Source of the DNA: Candidatus Saccharimonadota bacterium
Lineage (GTDB): Bacteria; Patescibacteriota; Saccharimonadia; Saccharimonadales; Saccharimonadaceae
Assembly (NCBI GenBank): GCA_020428185.1
Contig: JAGQNH010000085.1
Location: 1 to 11,518, forward strand
Length of the DNA: 11,518 nucleotides
Reading direction: 5' to 3'
Below the pieces are notes generated by a model. The model worked only from the letters and a program-made list of their open reading frames with translations. It did no database searches and had not been told where the DNA came from. Shown in pieces: positions 6,120-11,518 of the stretch; position 1 is the first letter of the stretch; each line of letters starts with the position of its first letter. The position numbers and the translations under genes are program-made.

Positions 6120-6950
6120 TGGAACTCTACGACCAAGTTGCGTATGACAATAGCAAGCATTTGACGCTTAGCTATTCGACTTCATTTGGACTAAGCAGTC
6201 GGTTATTTCCAAAGCAGATGCAGCGTCATATTTATGCGATATATGGACTTGTGCGTATAGCCGATGAGATTGTACGATACGTACAAAGGTGCAGATGCTG
6301 CGACACTACTCGATGATTTGGAGACGACTACATATAGTTCGATACAGTCGGGATATAGTACGAATCCAATCGTACATGCGTTTGCACGGACGGCGGCTAC
6401 CTATGGTATCGATAAGACGTTGATTGCGCCATTTTTTGCGAGCATGCGTATGGATTTGCAGCCACAAACGTATAGTCCTGACAACTATCAAAAATATATT
6501 CATGGGTCTGCAGAAGTCGTCGGACTCATGTGTTTGAAAGTGTTTCTTGATGGCGACGATAAGCGATATTCAGAGCTTCGCGAAGGTGCTGCGGCGCTCG
6601 GATCGTCATATCAAAAGGTGAATTTTTTGCGCGATATGGCAGCGGATTATGAGGAGCTTGGGCGACTGTATTTTCCGGGTGTGAAGTATGATGCTTTTGA
6701 CGAGGCGGCTAAACAAGAAATTATTGATGATATTACACATGATTTTCAAAAAGCGCTCCCTGCCTTGTGCGAGCTTCCGGTATCGAGCCGACGCGCAACT
6801 ATGATGAGCTATGTGTACTATTCGGAGTTATTGAAAAAACTCGAAGCAACGCCGGCATCGGTAATTAAGACGACGCGCATCCGCTTGCCTTCTCGCCGCA
6901 AACTAGCATTACTACTGCGTACATTGCTACGAGAAGGAGGAAAGCGATGA
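6119..6950 (+). pseudogene. crtB: Phytoene synthase CrtB, broken by a one-base insertion
   Basis: Phytoene synthase joins two GGPP head to head into phytoene. Two overlapping frames carry the two parts. The frame from 6119 encodes YSTSF (residues 19-23), the RHIYAIYGLVRIADEIV stretch and then off-frame residues up to a stop at 6314-6316. The frame from 6276 continues DTYKGADAA through the second Asp motif NFLRDMAADYEELGRLYFP to TGA at 6948-6950. Removing the C at 6275 restores a continuous 276-aa protein of normal length, with DEIVD at 49-53 and D172-x3-D176. The insertion falls exactly before the last Asp of the first substrate-Mg motif. The remaining ~225 codons show no further damage, so it is either very recent or a sequence error. 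The crtB start overlaps the crtE stop, and GGAG lies 11 nt upstream. Confidence 0.88.
6934..6940 (+). promoter_or_regulatory. Strong Shine-Dalgarno of crtI inside crtB
   Basis: AAGGAGG ends 6 nt before the crtI ATG at 6947. It is the best ribosome site in the operon and could allow crtI to be translated even when ribosomes terminate early in the broken crtB. Confidence 0.65.
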
Positions 6951-8470
6951 CACGAGTTGTCATAATTGGTGCTGGTATTGGCGGATTGGCGACTGCAAAT
7001 ATGCTTGCAAAGGCTGGGTATGATGTGGCAATCTACGAAAAAAACGATCAGCCGGGTGGCCACGCTGGCATGATGGAGATCAAAGGATTTCGTTTTGATA
7101 CAGGACCGTCATGGTATTTGATGCCAGAAGTCTTTGAACATTATTTTGAGCTGTTCGGCAAGGACGTCAACAAAGAACTTGATTTGGTACGACTTTCGCC
7201 TGCATACAAAGTGTTTTTTGAAAATGAATCACCCGTGATTGTGACGAGCGATGAAAAACGCGATGCGGAAACGTTTGAAAAAATCGAGCCAGGATCTGGC
7301 GAGAAGCTTTTGGAATATGTTGCTCGCGGTGATGATATTTATCAGCTTGCCCTGAAGCACTTTTTGTATACGAATTTTTCTTCGGTGCGTGATTTTGCGA
7401 AGTTTGATGTTGTAAAGCGCAGCCACATGATGACGAAATTGGCGTTTACGTCGATCGACAAATATGTCGCAAAGTACGTGAGTGAGCGACGCTTGCGACA
7501 AATCTTGGAATATCCAATGGTGTTTTTGGGATCGTCGCCATTTGCTGCTCCGGCAATTTATAGTCTCATGAGTGCGCTTGATTTTCGCGAGGGCGTGTAC
7601 TATCCGAAACGAGGCCTATATACGATTATTGAAAGTTTGACGAAATTAGGACGAGAACTTGGTGTCGAATATCACTACGCAAGTCCGGCGGCGCGTATCA
7701 CGACTGTAAATGGACGAGCGACAGGAATTGACTTGGCTGATGGAACGCACTGTGATGCGGATATTGTGATATCGAATGCTGATCTGCATTTTACTGAAAC
7801 ACGTTTGCTCGACAAGTCTGATCGCTCCTACCCTGCTTCGTACTGGAATAAGCGCGAAGCTGGTCCGAGCGCGTTGTTGATGTATCTTGGAGTGCGTGGA
7901 GATTTGCCAGAGCTTGAACATCATAATTTGTTTTTTGTTGATGATTGGAAGCAGAATTTCGAAAGTATATTCAAGACCAAAACACTTCCCGACCCTGCCT
8001 CTGTGTATGTATGTAAGCCAAGCGCAAGTGACGATAGCGTCGCACCAAAAGGGTCTGAGAATGTATTTGTGCTAGTGCCGTTGCCCGCTGGAGTTTCGCT
8101 TGCTGGCAAGGTACTTCGTGATGCGGCAGAAAAATACCTGCAACTTATTGAACAAAAAATGAATATCAAAGATCTCCGGAAGCGTATTGTCGTGAAGGAG
8201 CTTTTTGGGCCGAATGATTTTGAAGAAAAATACAATGCGTGGCAAGGTACTGCACTCGGGCCTTCGCATTTGCTTAGCCAAAGTGCGATGTTCAGGACGC
8301 CAAATGTAAGCAAGAAGGTCAAAGGACTGTACTACGTAGGTGGCTCTACGACGCCTGGCATTGGGTTGCCGATGTGTCTGATTGGAGCGGAGTTGATATA
8401 TAAGCGATTGGCTGGAGATAGGCTCGGAGGCCCGGTGAAGAAAATACATAAACTGCCGGAGCAACAATAA
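6947..8470 (+). CDS. crtI: Phytoene desaturase (lycopene-forming type)
   Basis: CrtI is a membrane-associated FAD enzyme that dehydrogenates phytoene, usually in four steps to lycopene. The 507-aa protein has the N-terminal dinucleotide fold IIGAGIGGL (residues 6-14) with acidic Glu31 at the end of the second strand, then QPGGHAG and the RFDTGPSWYLMP stretch. The C-terminal FAD-binding region is YVGGSTTPGIGLPMCL (463-478), followed by IGAELIYKRL. Length and motifs are normal for bacterial CrtI. The ATG overlaps the crtB stop by 4 nt (ATGA), and its own stop overlaps the crtYe start by 1 nt. A cyclase and an elongase follow directly and both need lycopene-type ends, which supports four-step desaturation. 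Step number cannot be read from sequence. Confidence 0.93.
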   Translation: MTRVVIIGAGIGGLATANMLAKAGYDVAIYEKNDQPGGHAGMMEIKGFRFDTGPSWYLMPEVFEHYFELFGKDVNKELDLVRLSPAYKVFFENESPVIVTSDEKRDAETFEKIEPGSGEKLLEYVARGDDIYQLALKHFLYTNFSSVRDFAKFDVVKRSHMMTKLAFTSIDKYVAKYVSERRLRQILEYPMVFLGSSPFAAPAIYSLMSALDFREGVYYPKRGLYTIIESLTKLGRELGVEYHYASPAARITTVNGRATGIDLADGTHCDADIVISNADLHFTETRLLDKSDRSYPASYWNKREAGPSALLMYLGVRGDLPELEHHNLFFVDDWKQNFESIFKTKTLPDPASVYVCKPSASDDSVAPKGSENVFVLVPLPAGVSLAGKVLRDAAEKYLQLIEQKMNIKDLRKRIVVKELFGPNDFEEKYNAWQGTALGPSHLLSQSAMFRTPNVSKKVKGLYYVGGSTTPGIGLPMCLIGAELIYKRLAGDRLGGPVKKIHKLPEQQ

Positions 8471-8784
8471 TGAGCTGGTTGTATTTGCTGGGAATCTTGG
8501 TATCGATTGCTGGGATGGCGACGCTTGATTGGCGCTACAAGCTGGCATATTTTGCTGATCGAAAACGCACGATATTGACAGTTGTGATTTGTACGGGCGT
8601 GTTTGTGCTGTGGGATTTGATGGCAATACGACAAGGTGTGTTCATATACGGCAACAGCCAATACTCACTGCCATTTACAATTGTGCCGGAGTTTCCGGTG
8701 GAAGAAATATTTTTTCTGACATTGCTTTGTTATTGCACATTGGTGATATATAACGCAGGGGTCAAGCGATGGCGACGTACTTAA
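8470..8784 (+). CDS. crtYe: Lycopene cyclase subunit, first half (CrtYe/CrtYc type)
   Basis: This 104-aa integral membrane protein has about three hydrophobic segments (roughly residues 2-18, 34-52 and 79-95). The conserved acidic motif PVEE (76-79) sits at the start of the last segment, and LDWRYKLAYF lies after the first. It belongs to the lycopene cyclase domain family (CarR/CrtYcd), in which two small subunits act as a heterodimer to form the rings of carotenoids. CrtYc/CrtYd make beta-rings on lycopene; CrtYe/CrtYf make epsilon-rings on elongated C50 chains. I use the C50 names because a lycopene elongase follows, but ring type cannot be decided from sequence. The frame overlaps crtYf by 16 nt; GGAG lies 8 nt before the start, inside crtI. 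Confidence 0.85.
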   Translation: MSWLYLLGILVSIAGMATLDWRYKLAYFADRKRTILTVVICTGVFVLWDLMAIRQGVFIYGNSQYSLPFTIVPEFPVEEIFFLTLLCYCTLVIYNAGVKRWRRT

Positions 8785-9062
8785 TATTGAATTGTTTGGT
8801 ACTGGGTGCTGTCTGGCTGGCACTGTGGCAGAAGCCGCGATGGCCATCAAAGCTTTGGCTGATTTCGTTTGCCGCGATACTTGTCCTTACATTACTATTT
8901 GATAATTTTTTGATATGGCTCGGTATATATAGCTATGAATCTTCGAAAATTTTGGGTGTGTATATCGGGAAGGCACCTATAGAAGATTTCATGTATGCAG
9001 TTATGGCGGTGATTATCGTGCCATTTATTTGGAACAAATTGGGAGAGCGTCACGATGGATAG
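8769..9062 (+). CDS. crtYf: Lycopene cyclase subunit, second half (CrtYf/CrtYd type)
   Basis: This 97-aa membrane protein has about three hydrophobic segments (roughly residues 3-20, 28-51 and 72-88). The family motif appears as PIED (70-73), with FDNFLIWLGIYSY (44-56) before it. It is the partner of the preceding subunit: together they correspond to the two repeats of the fused fungal and archaeal cyclases. The fourth motif position is Asp rather than the Glu seen in the first half, and the key Glu is kept. The start overlaps the end of crtYe by 16 nt, with AGGGG 7 nt upstream, which should keep the two subunits in balanced amounts. The stop overlaps crtEb by 8 nt. Confidence 0.83.
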   Translation: MATYLILNCLVLGAVWLALWQKPRWPSKLWLISFAAILVLTLLFDNFLIWLGIYSYESSKILGVYIGKAPIEDFMYAVMAVIIVPFIWNKLGERHDG

Positions 9063-9909
9063 CCTACGAAAATTGTTCGTAATTTCACGCCCTGTATCGT
9101 GGCCGAATACTGCATATCCATTTGCTGCTGCGTATTTGATGACGGGCGGGACGCTTGGCGTGACATTTTGGGTGGCGACGATATTTTTTCTGATTCCATA
9201 CAATTTGTTGATGTATGGCGTCAATGACGTGTTTGATTACGAGTCTGATATGCGCAATCCTCGCAAGGGTGGTATCGAGGGTGCTCGTGAACAAAAAGCC
9301 TTTCATCCGACTATATTGTGGGCGTCAATTGTATCGACGTTGCCGTTTGTCGTATGGCTGCTACTGACTGGCTCAGCGGTGGCGAATGCCGTACTGGCAG
9401 TGCTGATGTTTTTTGTAGTTGCCTACTCGATAGCTGGACTGCGATTCAAGGAAGTCCCCATAGTAGATTCGGTGACGAGTAGTATACATTTTGTCGGTCC
9501 GATGGTGTATGCGATGGTACTGACTGGATTTGCGTCGGAGTATGTTCCCTATATTGTCGCATTCTTTTTGTGGGGTGTTGCGAGTCATGCGCTTGGTGCG
9601 GTGCAAGATATCATACCGGACCGTAAGGGCGGCTTGGCTTCGGTTGCAACTGTGTTCGGTGCGCGCGTGACAACGCGGGTGGTCTTTGTGTTGTATTGTG
9701 CGAGTGGTGTCATCATGATGATGCAGGGGGTCTTGCCTGCCCTAGTGGGTATAGCGGCATTGATGAATGTCATTAATGTCGTGCCATATCTTGGCGTCAG
9801 TGACAAAACATCTGGTCGTGTCAATAAGGCATGGCGTCGATTTATCTGTCTCAATCTGATGACCGGATTTGTGATTACTATGGTATTGTTGACAACTACG
9901 CTCGTATAA
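9055..9909 (+). CDS. crtEb: UbiA-family lycopene elongase (C50 carotenoid synthesis)
   Basis: This 284-aa protein is a polytopic UbiA prenyltransferase with about eight hydrophobic segments. Its two Asp-rich motifs are NDVFDYESD (residues 57-65), followed by NPRKGG, and QDIIPD (184-189), followed by RKGG. The NDVFDYESDxRNPRKGG form and the length match CrtEb/LyeJ-type lycopene elongases, which add C5 units from DMAPP to both ends of lycopene, giving C50 chains. As the last gene of the operon after a split cyclase, it points to a cyclic C50 pigment of the decaprenoxanthin or sarcinaxanthin kind. Related archaeal enzymes also hydrate the chain, and other UbiA members prenylate quinones or chlorophyll; neither fits the context as well. 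GGGAG lies 9 nt before the start, inside crtYf. Confidence 0.85.
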   Translation: MDSLRKLFVISRPVSWPNTAYPFAAAYLMTGGTLGVTFWVATIFFLIPYNLLMYGVNDVFDYESDMRNPRKGGIEGAREQKAFHPTILWASIVSTLPFVVWLLLTGSAVANAVLAVLMFFVVAYSIAGLRFKEVPIVDSVTSSIHFVGPMVYAMVLTGFASEYVPYIVAFFLWGVASHALGAVQDIIPDRKGGLASVATVFGARVTTRVVFVLYCASGVIMMMQGVLPALVGIAALMNVINVVPYLGVSDKTSGRVNKAWRRFICLNLMTGFVITMVLLTTTLV

Positions 9910-9910
9910 T

Positions 9911-9939
9911 TTGATAAATAAATATTTATATTGTATAAT
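9911..9939 (+). promoter_or_regulatory. Strong sigma-70-type promoter
   Basis: TTGATA (9911-9916) and TATAAT (9934-9939) are separated by 17 nt, with 5 of 6 and 6 of 6 matches to consensus. It begins directly after the crtEb stop codon and drives the 132-aa gene, leaving a leader of about 40 nt with a good Shine-Dalgarno. Confidence 0.7.
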
Positions 9940-9947
9940 ATAAATAT
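9922..9947. repeat. 11-bp perfect AT inverted repeat over the -10 region
   Basis: Arms 9922-9932 (ATATTTATATT) and 9937-9947 (AATATAAATAT) are perfect inverted copies around GTAT. The right arm begins inside the -10 box and the left arm lies in the spacer, so a bound protein would block the promoter. As RNA it would form an A-U-only hairpin at the end of the carotenoid operon, but no T-run follows, so it is a poor terminator. No other terminator is seen after crtEb. Confidence 0.5.
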
Positions 9948-9973
9948 ACAGAGACACAATTCTGACGTACCTT

Positions 9974-9981
9974 GAGGTGAT
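9974..9981 (+). promoter_or_regulatory. Shine-Dalgarno fixing the start of the 132-aa gene
   Basis: GAGGTGAT matches the 16S 3' end well. Its GAGG core ends 8 nt before the ATG at 9986, so this ATG is chosen over the GTG at 9977, which lies within the site itself. Confidence 0.65.
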
Positions 9982-9985
9982 TGAC

Positions 9986-10384
9986 ATGAATGATTCTGAA
10001 AAAGTGACAATAGATTTTTCAAATTTAGCGCCACATTTACATATCGGCCTCGTGATGCATTATATGCAAGAGACACTCGAAAAGCCTTTGATTGGCTTTA
10101 TCAAGGAATTTTCTATATATGGCAGAGCATTGCGTATCGATTTTGATGATGATGCACTCCTGGCAATGGATTTGATAGTTAGAGAACGAATGTTTCTCGA
10201 GAATCCATGTGCTGAGTCAGCTCGTCATCTTGGCAGTCTGTGGTGCGAGTGGGCACGACAGTCGATGGATCGCTTGCGCCGGCATGCGGCACCGCGACAG
10301 TTCCCTAATTTGGAATGTAGATTGGACGATTTTGTTGATTCGCTCGATGTCGCACGACAGCAATTTGTCACATTTACTCAATAA
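9986..10384 (+). CDS. Protein of unknown function (132 aa)
   Basis: I do not recognise the family. The protein is soluble and mostly helical by appearance, with no signal peptide or membrane segment. It contains an acidic FDDDALLAMD stretch (around residues 53-62) and an Arg-rich region with two Trp (LWCEWARQSMDRLRRH, about 86-101). It is a single-gene unit with its own strong promoter, a good Shine-Dalgarno and a perfect terminator, which strongly supports it as an expressed gene. Nothing links it directly to carotenoid synthesis apart from its position. It could be a small regulator or a helical accessory protein, but no DNA-binding motif is visible. Confidence 0.7.
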   Translation: MNDSEKVTIDFSNLAPHLHIGLVMHYMQETLEKPLIGFIKEFSIYGRALRIDFDDDALLAMDLIVRERMFLENPCAESARHLGSLWCEWARQSMDRLRRHAAPRQFPNLECRLDDFVDSLDVARQQFVTFTQ

Positions 10385-10396
10385 TTCAATCACTTT

Positions 10397-10425
10397 GACC
10401 CTGCTAGTAGCAGGGTCTTTTTTTT
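10397..10425 (+). terminator. Rho-independent terminator
   Basis: GACCCTGC (10397-10404) and GCAGGGTC (10410-10417) form a perfect 8-bp GC-rich stem around the loop TAGTA, followed directly by eight T (10418-10425). It starts 12 nt after the stop of the 132-aa gene and separates it from the PE-PPE gene. Confidence 0.93.
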
Positions 10426-10445
10426 CTTCCGAAAACCGGGGTGTA

Positions 10446-10474
10446 TTTACTTATCATAAGAATTATGCTATAAT
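10446..10474 (+). promoter_or_regulatory. Promoter with extended -10 for the PE-PPE gene
   Basis: TATAAT (10469-10474) is preceded by TGC (10466-10468), an extended -10 element, with TTTACT (10446-10451) 17 nt upstream as a weak -35. The predicted leader to the GTG start at 10556 is about 75 nt. Confidence 0.6.
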
Positions 10475-10491
10475 ATATTTAATAGGCTTTG

Positions 10492-10534
10492 TTGTAAACG
10501 TGAGTCTATGTACAACCCGATGTGTCGGGAATAA
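10492..10534 (+). promoter_or_regulatory. Structured 5' leader of the PE-PPE gene
   Basis: TTGTA (10492-10496) can pair with TACAA (10511-10515). The next base begins a second hairpin, CCCGA (10516-10520) with TCGGG (10525-10529) around TGTG. An 8-codon frame (ATG 10508 to TAA 10534) spans them and ends 6 nt before the gene's ribosome site. The leader could affect expression, but stems of 5 bp are weak evidence and no known riboswitch is recognised. Confidence 0.25.
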
Positions 10535-10540
10535 CAATTT

Positions 10541-10547
10541 GGAAGGA
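10541..10547 (+). promoter_or_regulatory. Shine-Dalgarno fixing the GTG start of the PE-PPE gene
   Basis: GGAAGGA ends 8 nt before GTG 10556-10558. It supports the GTG, which places an apparent signal sequence at the N-terminus, over later in-frame ATG codons. Confidence 0.65.
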
Positions 10548-10555
10548 ACACTACC

Positions 10556-11518
10556 GTGTTTTTTACTCGAATACGTGCAGCCGCCCTAGGGCTAATGCCG
10601 GCGATCGCGATTTGTTTCGGTGTGGTTATGGCCACACTCAAAACTACTGTTGCCGTCGTATCGACAGCTGTAGTAGTCATGATACCTGGTACCAAGGCAG
10701 TGGATCCTCAAACGAATGAGAAGCCTGAGGTGCCCACCGAAGTACTGCAGCAGGAGCTGCAGGGATGGGTTTATCAACAAGCAACGGAAGGTTGGATTAC
10801 AAATGATTATCCACGTTCGATGGGCGAACTTACTGGTTCTGGGGACCCATTATTTGAGGTATCGACTGCAATCGGCAAGGAAAATCTCGACCGCCTCATC
10901 GTCGCCAATGTCGTTTCAGGAGTGGTCGGTTTCGGCTATTCGCAAGGAGCAACTGTAGCGTCGCTATGGCTGAATGATCATGCCAATGGCAATGATCCGA
11001 ATGCTCCGTCTGCCGATGATGTCTCGTTTGTCCTGATTGGTAGCCCCAATAGGCCAAATGGTGGGTTGTTGGCTCGTGCGACTGGAGTGTATATTCCAGT
11101 CCTTGGAGTGCCGTTTAGTGGCGCAACTCCAGAGAGTCAGTATGCTGTGACAGATGTTGTGCGTCAGTATGATATCTTCGCAGATTTCCCCGCTGATCCG
11201 CTCAATGTTTTTTCGCTATTGAATGTGTTTGCTATCGCTGGCGCAATTCATGGTGATTACCTTGATGTGGACATCAATGATCCCGCCAATGTAGTAGAGG
11301 TGCACGGCAATACGACGTACATTATGCAGCCTGCAAAAACTCTGCCCTTGGCAGATGCCTTGCGCAACATTGCTGCGCTTTTCGGTCGGACCGAAACGCC
11401 AGTTATTGATGCGTTTGAGCCGGCATTGAAGTATCTTGTTGAGCTCGGTTACGACCGGACAAGTCAAGCGACCACAGTGCCGTTTCAGCCCGGATCTTCG
11501 ATTGTTCGTTTCTTGAAC
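10556..11518 (+). CDS. Exported or anchored PE-PPE domain alpha/beta hydrolase, 3'-truncated
   Basis: The frame opens at GTG and continues for 321 codons to the window edge. Residues 1-40 hold Arg residues and then a long hydrophobic stretch, a signal peptide or anchor. A MIPGT strand end (42-46) begins the hydrolase fold, GYSQG (127-131) is the nucleophile elbow with Ser129, and YDIFADFPADPLN (205-217), IHGDY (231-235), TTYIMQPAKTLPL (253-265) and LGYDR (297-301) follow in the order seen in PE-PPE domains. Candidate acid and base are Asp206 or Asp210 and His232. Characterised mycobacterial members are esterases acting on short to medium acyl chains. No N-terminal PE or PPE module is present, unlike most mycobacterial examples. 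It probably acts outside the cytoplasm on lipids, perhaps those of an actinobacterial partner (inference). Confidence 0.88.
   Translation, partial: MFFTRIRAAALGLMPAIAICFGVVMATLKTTVAVVSTAVVVMIPGTKAVDPQTNEKPEVPTEVLQQELQGWVYQQATEGWITNDYPRSMGELTGSGDPLFEVSTAIGKENLDRLIVANVVSGVVGFGYSQGATVASLWLNDHANGNDPNAPSADDVSFVLIGSPNRPNGGLLARATGVYIPVLGVPFSGATPESQYAVTDVVRQYDIFADFPADPLNVFSLLNVFAIAGAIHGDYLDVDINDPANVVEVHGNTTYIMQPAKTLPLADALRNIAALFGRTETPVIDAFEPALKYLVELGYDRTSQATTVPFQPGSSIVRFLN

Noticed and set aside
6263..6290. Programmed +1 frameshift in crtB
   Set aside because: No slippery sequence is present. After skipping C, the P-site tRNA for GTA would have to re-pair with TAC, and no stop codon or stimulatory structure stands at the site. 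Not excluded, but an error or mutation is simpler.
6264..6950. An independent gene starting at the internal ATG 6264
   Set aside because: It lacks the N-terminal part of phytoene synthase and the first Asp motif, has no Shine-Dalgarno, and its first four codons are the frame-shifted copy of the DEIV codons. It is the 3' part of crtB.
8072..8661. Minus-strand open frames of 184 and 109 aa
   Set aside because: They are antisense to the well-supported crtI and crtYe genes and have no family motifs or ribosome sites.
9585..10076. Minus-strand 163-aa open frame
   Set aside because: It overlaps the crtEb motif region and the promoter and start of the 132-aa gene on the other strand; its sequence is low-complexity Thr-rich.
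1..11518. Rhodopsin, CRISPR array, tRNA, transposase or recoded stop codons
   Set aside because: Looked for on both strands; no supporting motif, repeat array or cloverleaf was seen, and TGA behaves as a stop at the crtB/crtI junction.

Overview
The window is a compact stretch of bacterial DNA of roughly mid-40s GC by eye. It uses the standard code, with TGA serving as the stop at the crtB/crtI junction. No rRNA, tRNA, CRISPR array or transposase is visible. I infer a member of the Patescibacteria/CPR, most likely Candidatus Saccharibacteria. Several genes look actinobacterial: a C50-type carotenoid set, an AurF-like diiron protein and a PE-PPE domain hydrolase. They sit among small proteins of unknown function in a tightly packed, moderate-GC genome. 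A low-GC actinomycete is the main alternative; there is no marker gene here to decide.

Left part (1-4958). A 5'-truncated gene of unknown function ends in a rho-independent terminator. Converging on it is a small membrane protein with an HExxH motif, followed upstream on the minus strand by a PlsC-type acyltransferase. A plus-strand gene of unknown function comes next. A minus-strand set follows: an AurF-family diiron protein with its own promoter and Shine-Dalgarno site, and upstream of it two adjacent genes of unknown function (211 and 225 aa) read divergently from the carotenoid operon.

Centre (5052-9909). Six plus-strand genes with junctions overlapping by 1, 4, 1, 16 and 8 nt form a complete carotenoid operon: crtE (GGPP synthase), crtB (phytoene synthase, interrupted by a one-base insertion inside its first Asp-rich motif), crtI (phytoene desaturase), crtYe and crtYf (two halves of a heterodimeric lycopene cyclase), and crtEb (UbiA-family lycopene elongase). 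The order matches the Corynebacterium decaprenoxanthin cluster. The predicted route is prenyl diphosphates to GGPP, phytoene, lycopene, elongated lycopene, then a cyclic C50 carotenoid. A perfect TATAAT lies 8 nt before the crtE ATG and no Shine-Dalgarno is present, so the message is probably leaderless. The later cistrons carry Shine-Dalgarno sites inside the preceding gene and look translationally coupled.

Right part (9910-11518). A strong promoter containing an 11-bp AT inverted repeat precedes a 132-aa gene of unknown function, which ends in a clear terminator. An extended -10 promoter and a roughly 75-nt leader then precede a GTG-started gene that runs off the window. It encodes a membrane-anchored or secreted alpha/beta hydrolase with a PE-PPE domain, a family best known from mycobacteria.

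Taken together, much of the window concerns membranes and lipids: carotenoids, a phospholipid acyltransferase, a membrane metalloprotease candidate, an oxygenase and an exported esterase-like enzyme. In a reduced episymbiont these could be acquired functions that use or modify host lipids. That link is inference.
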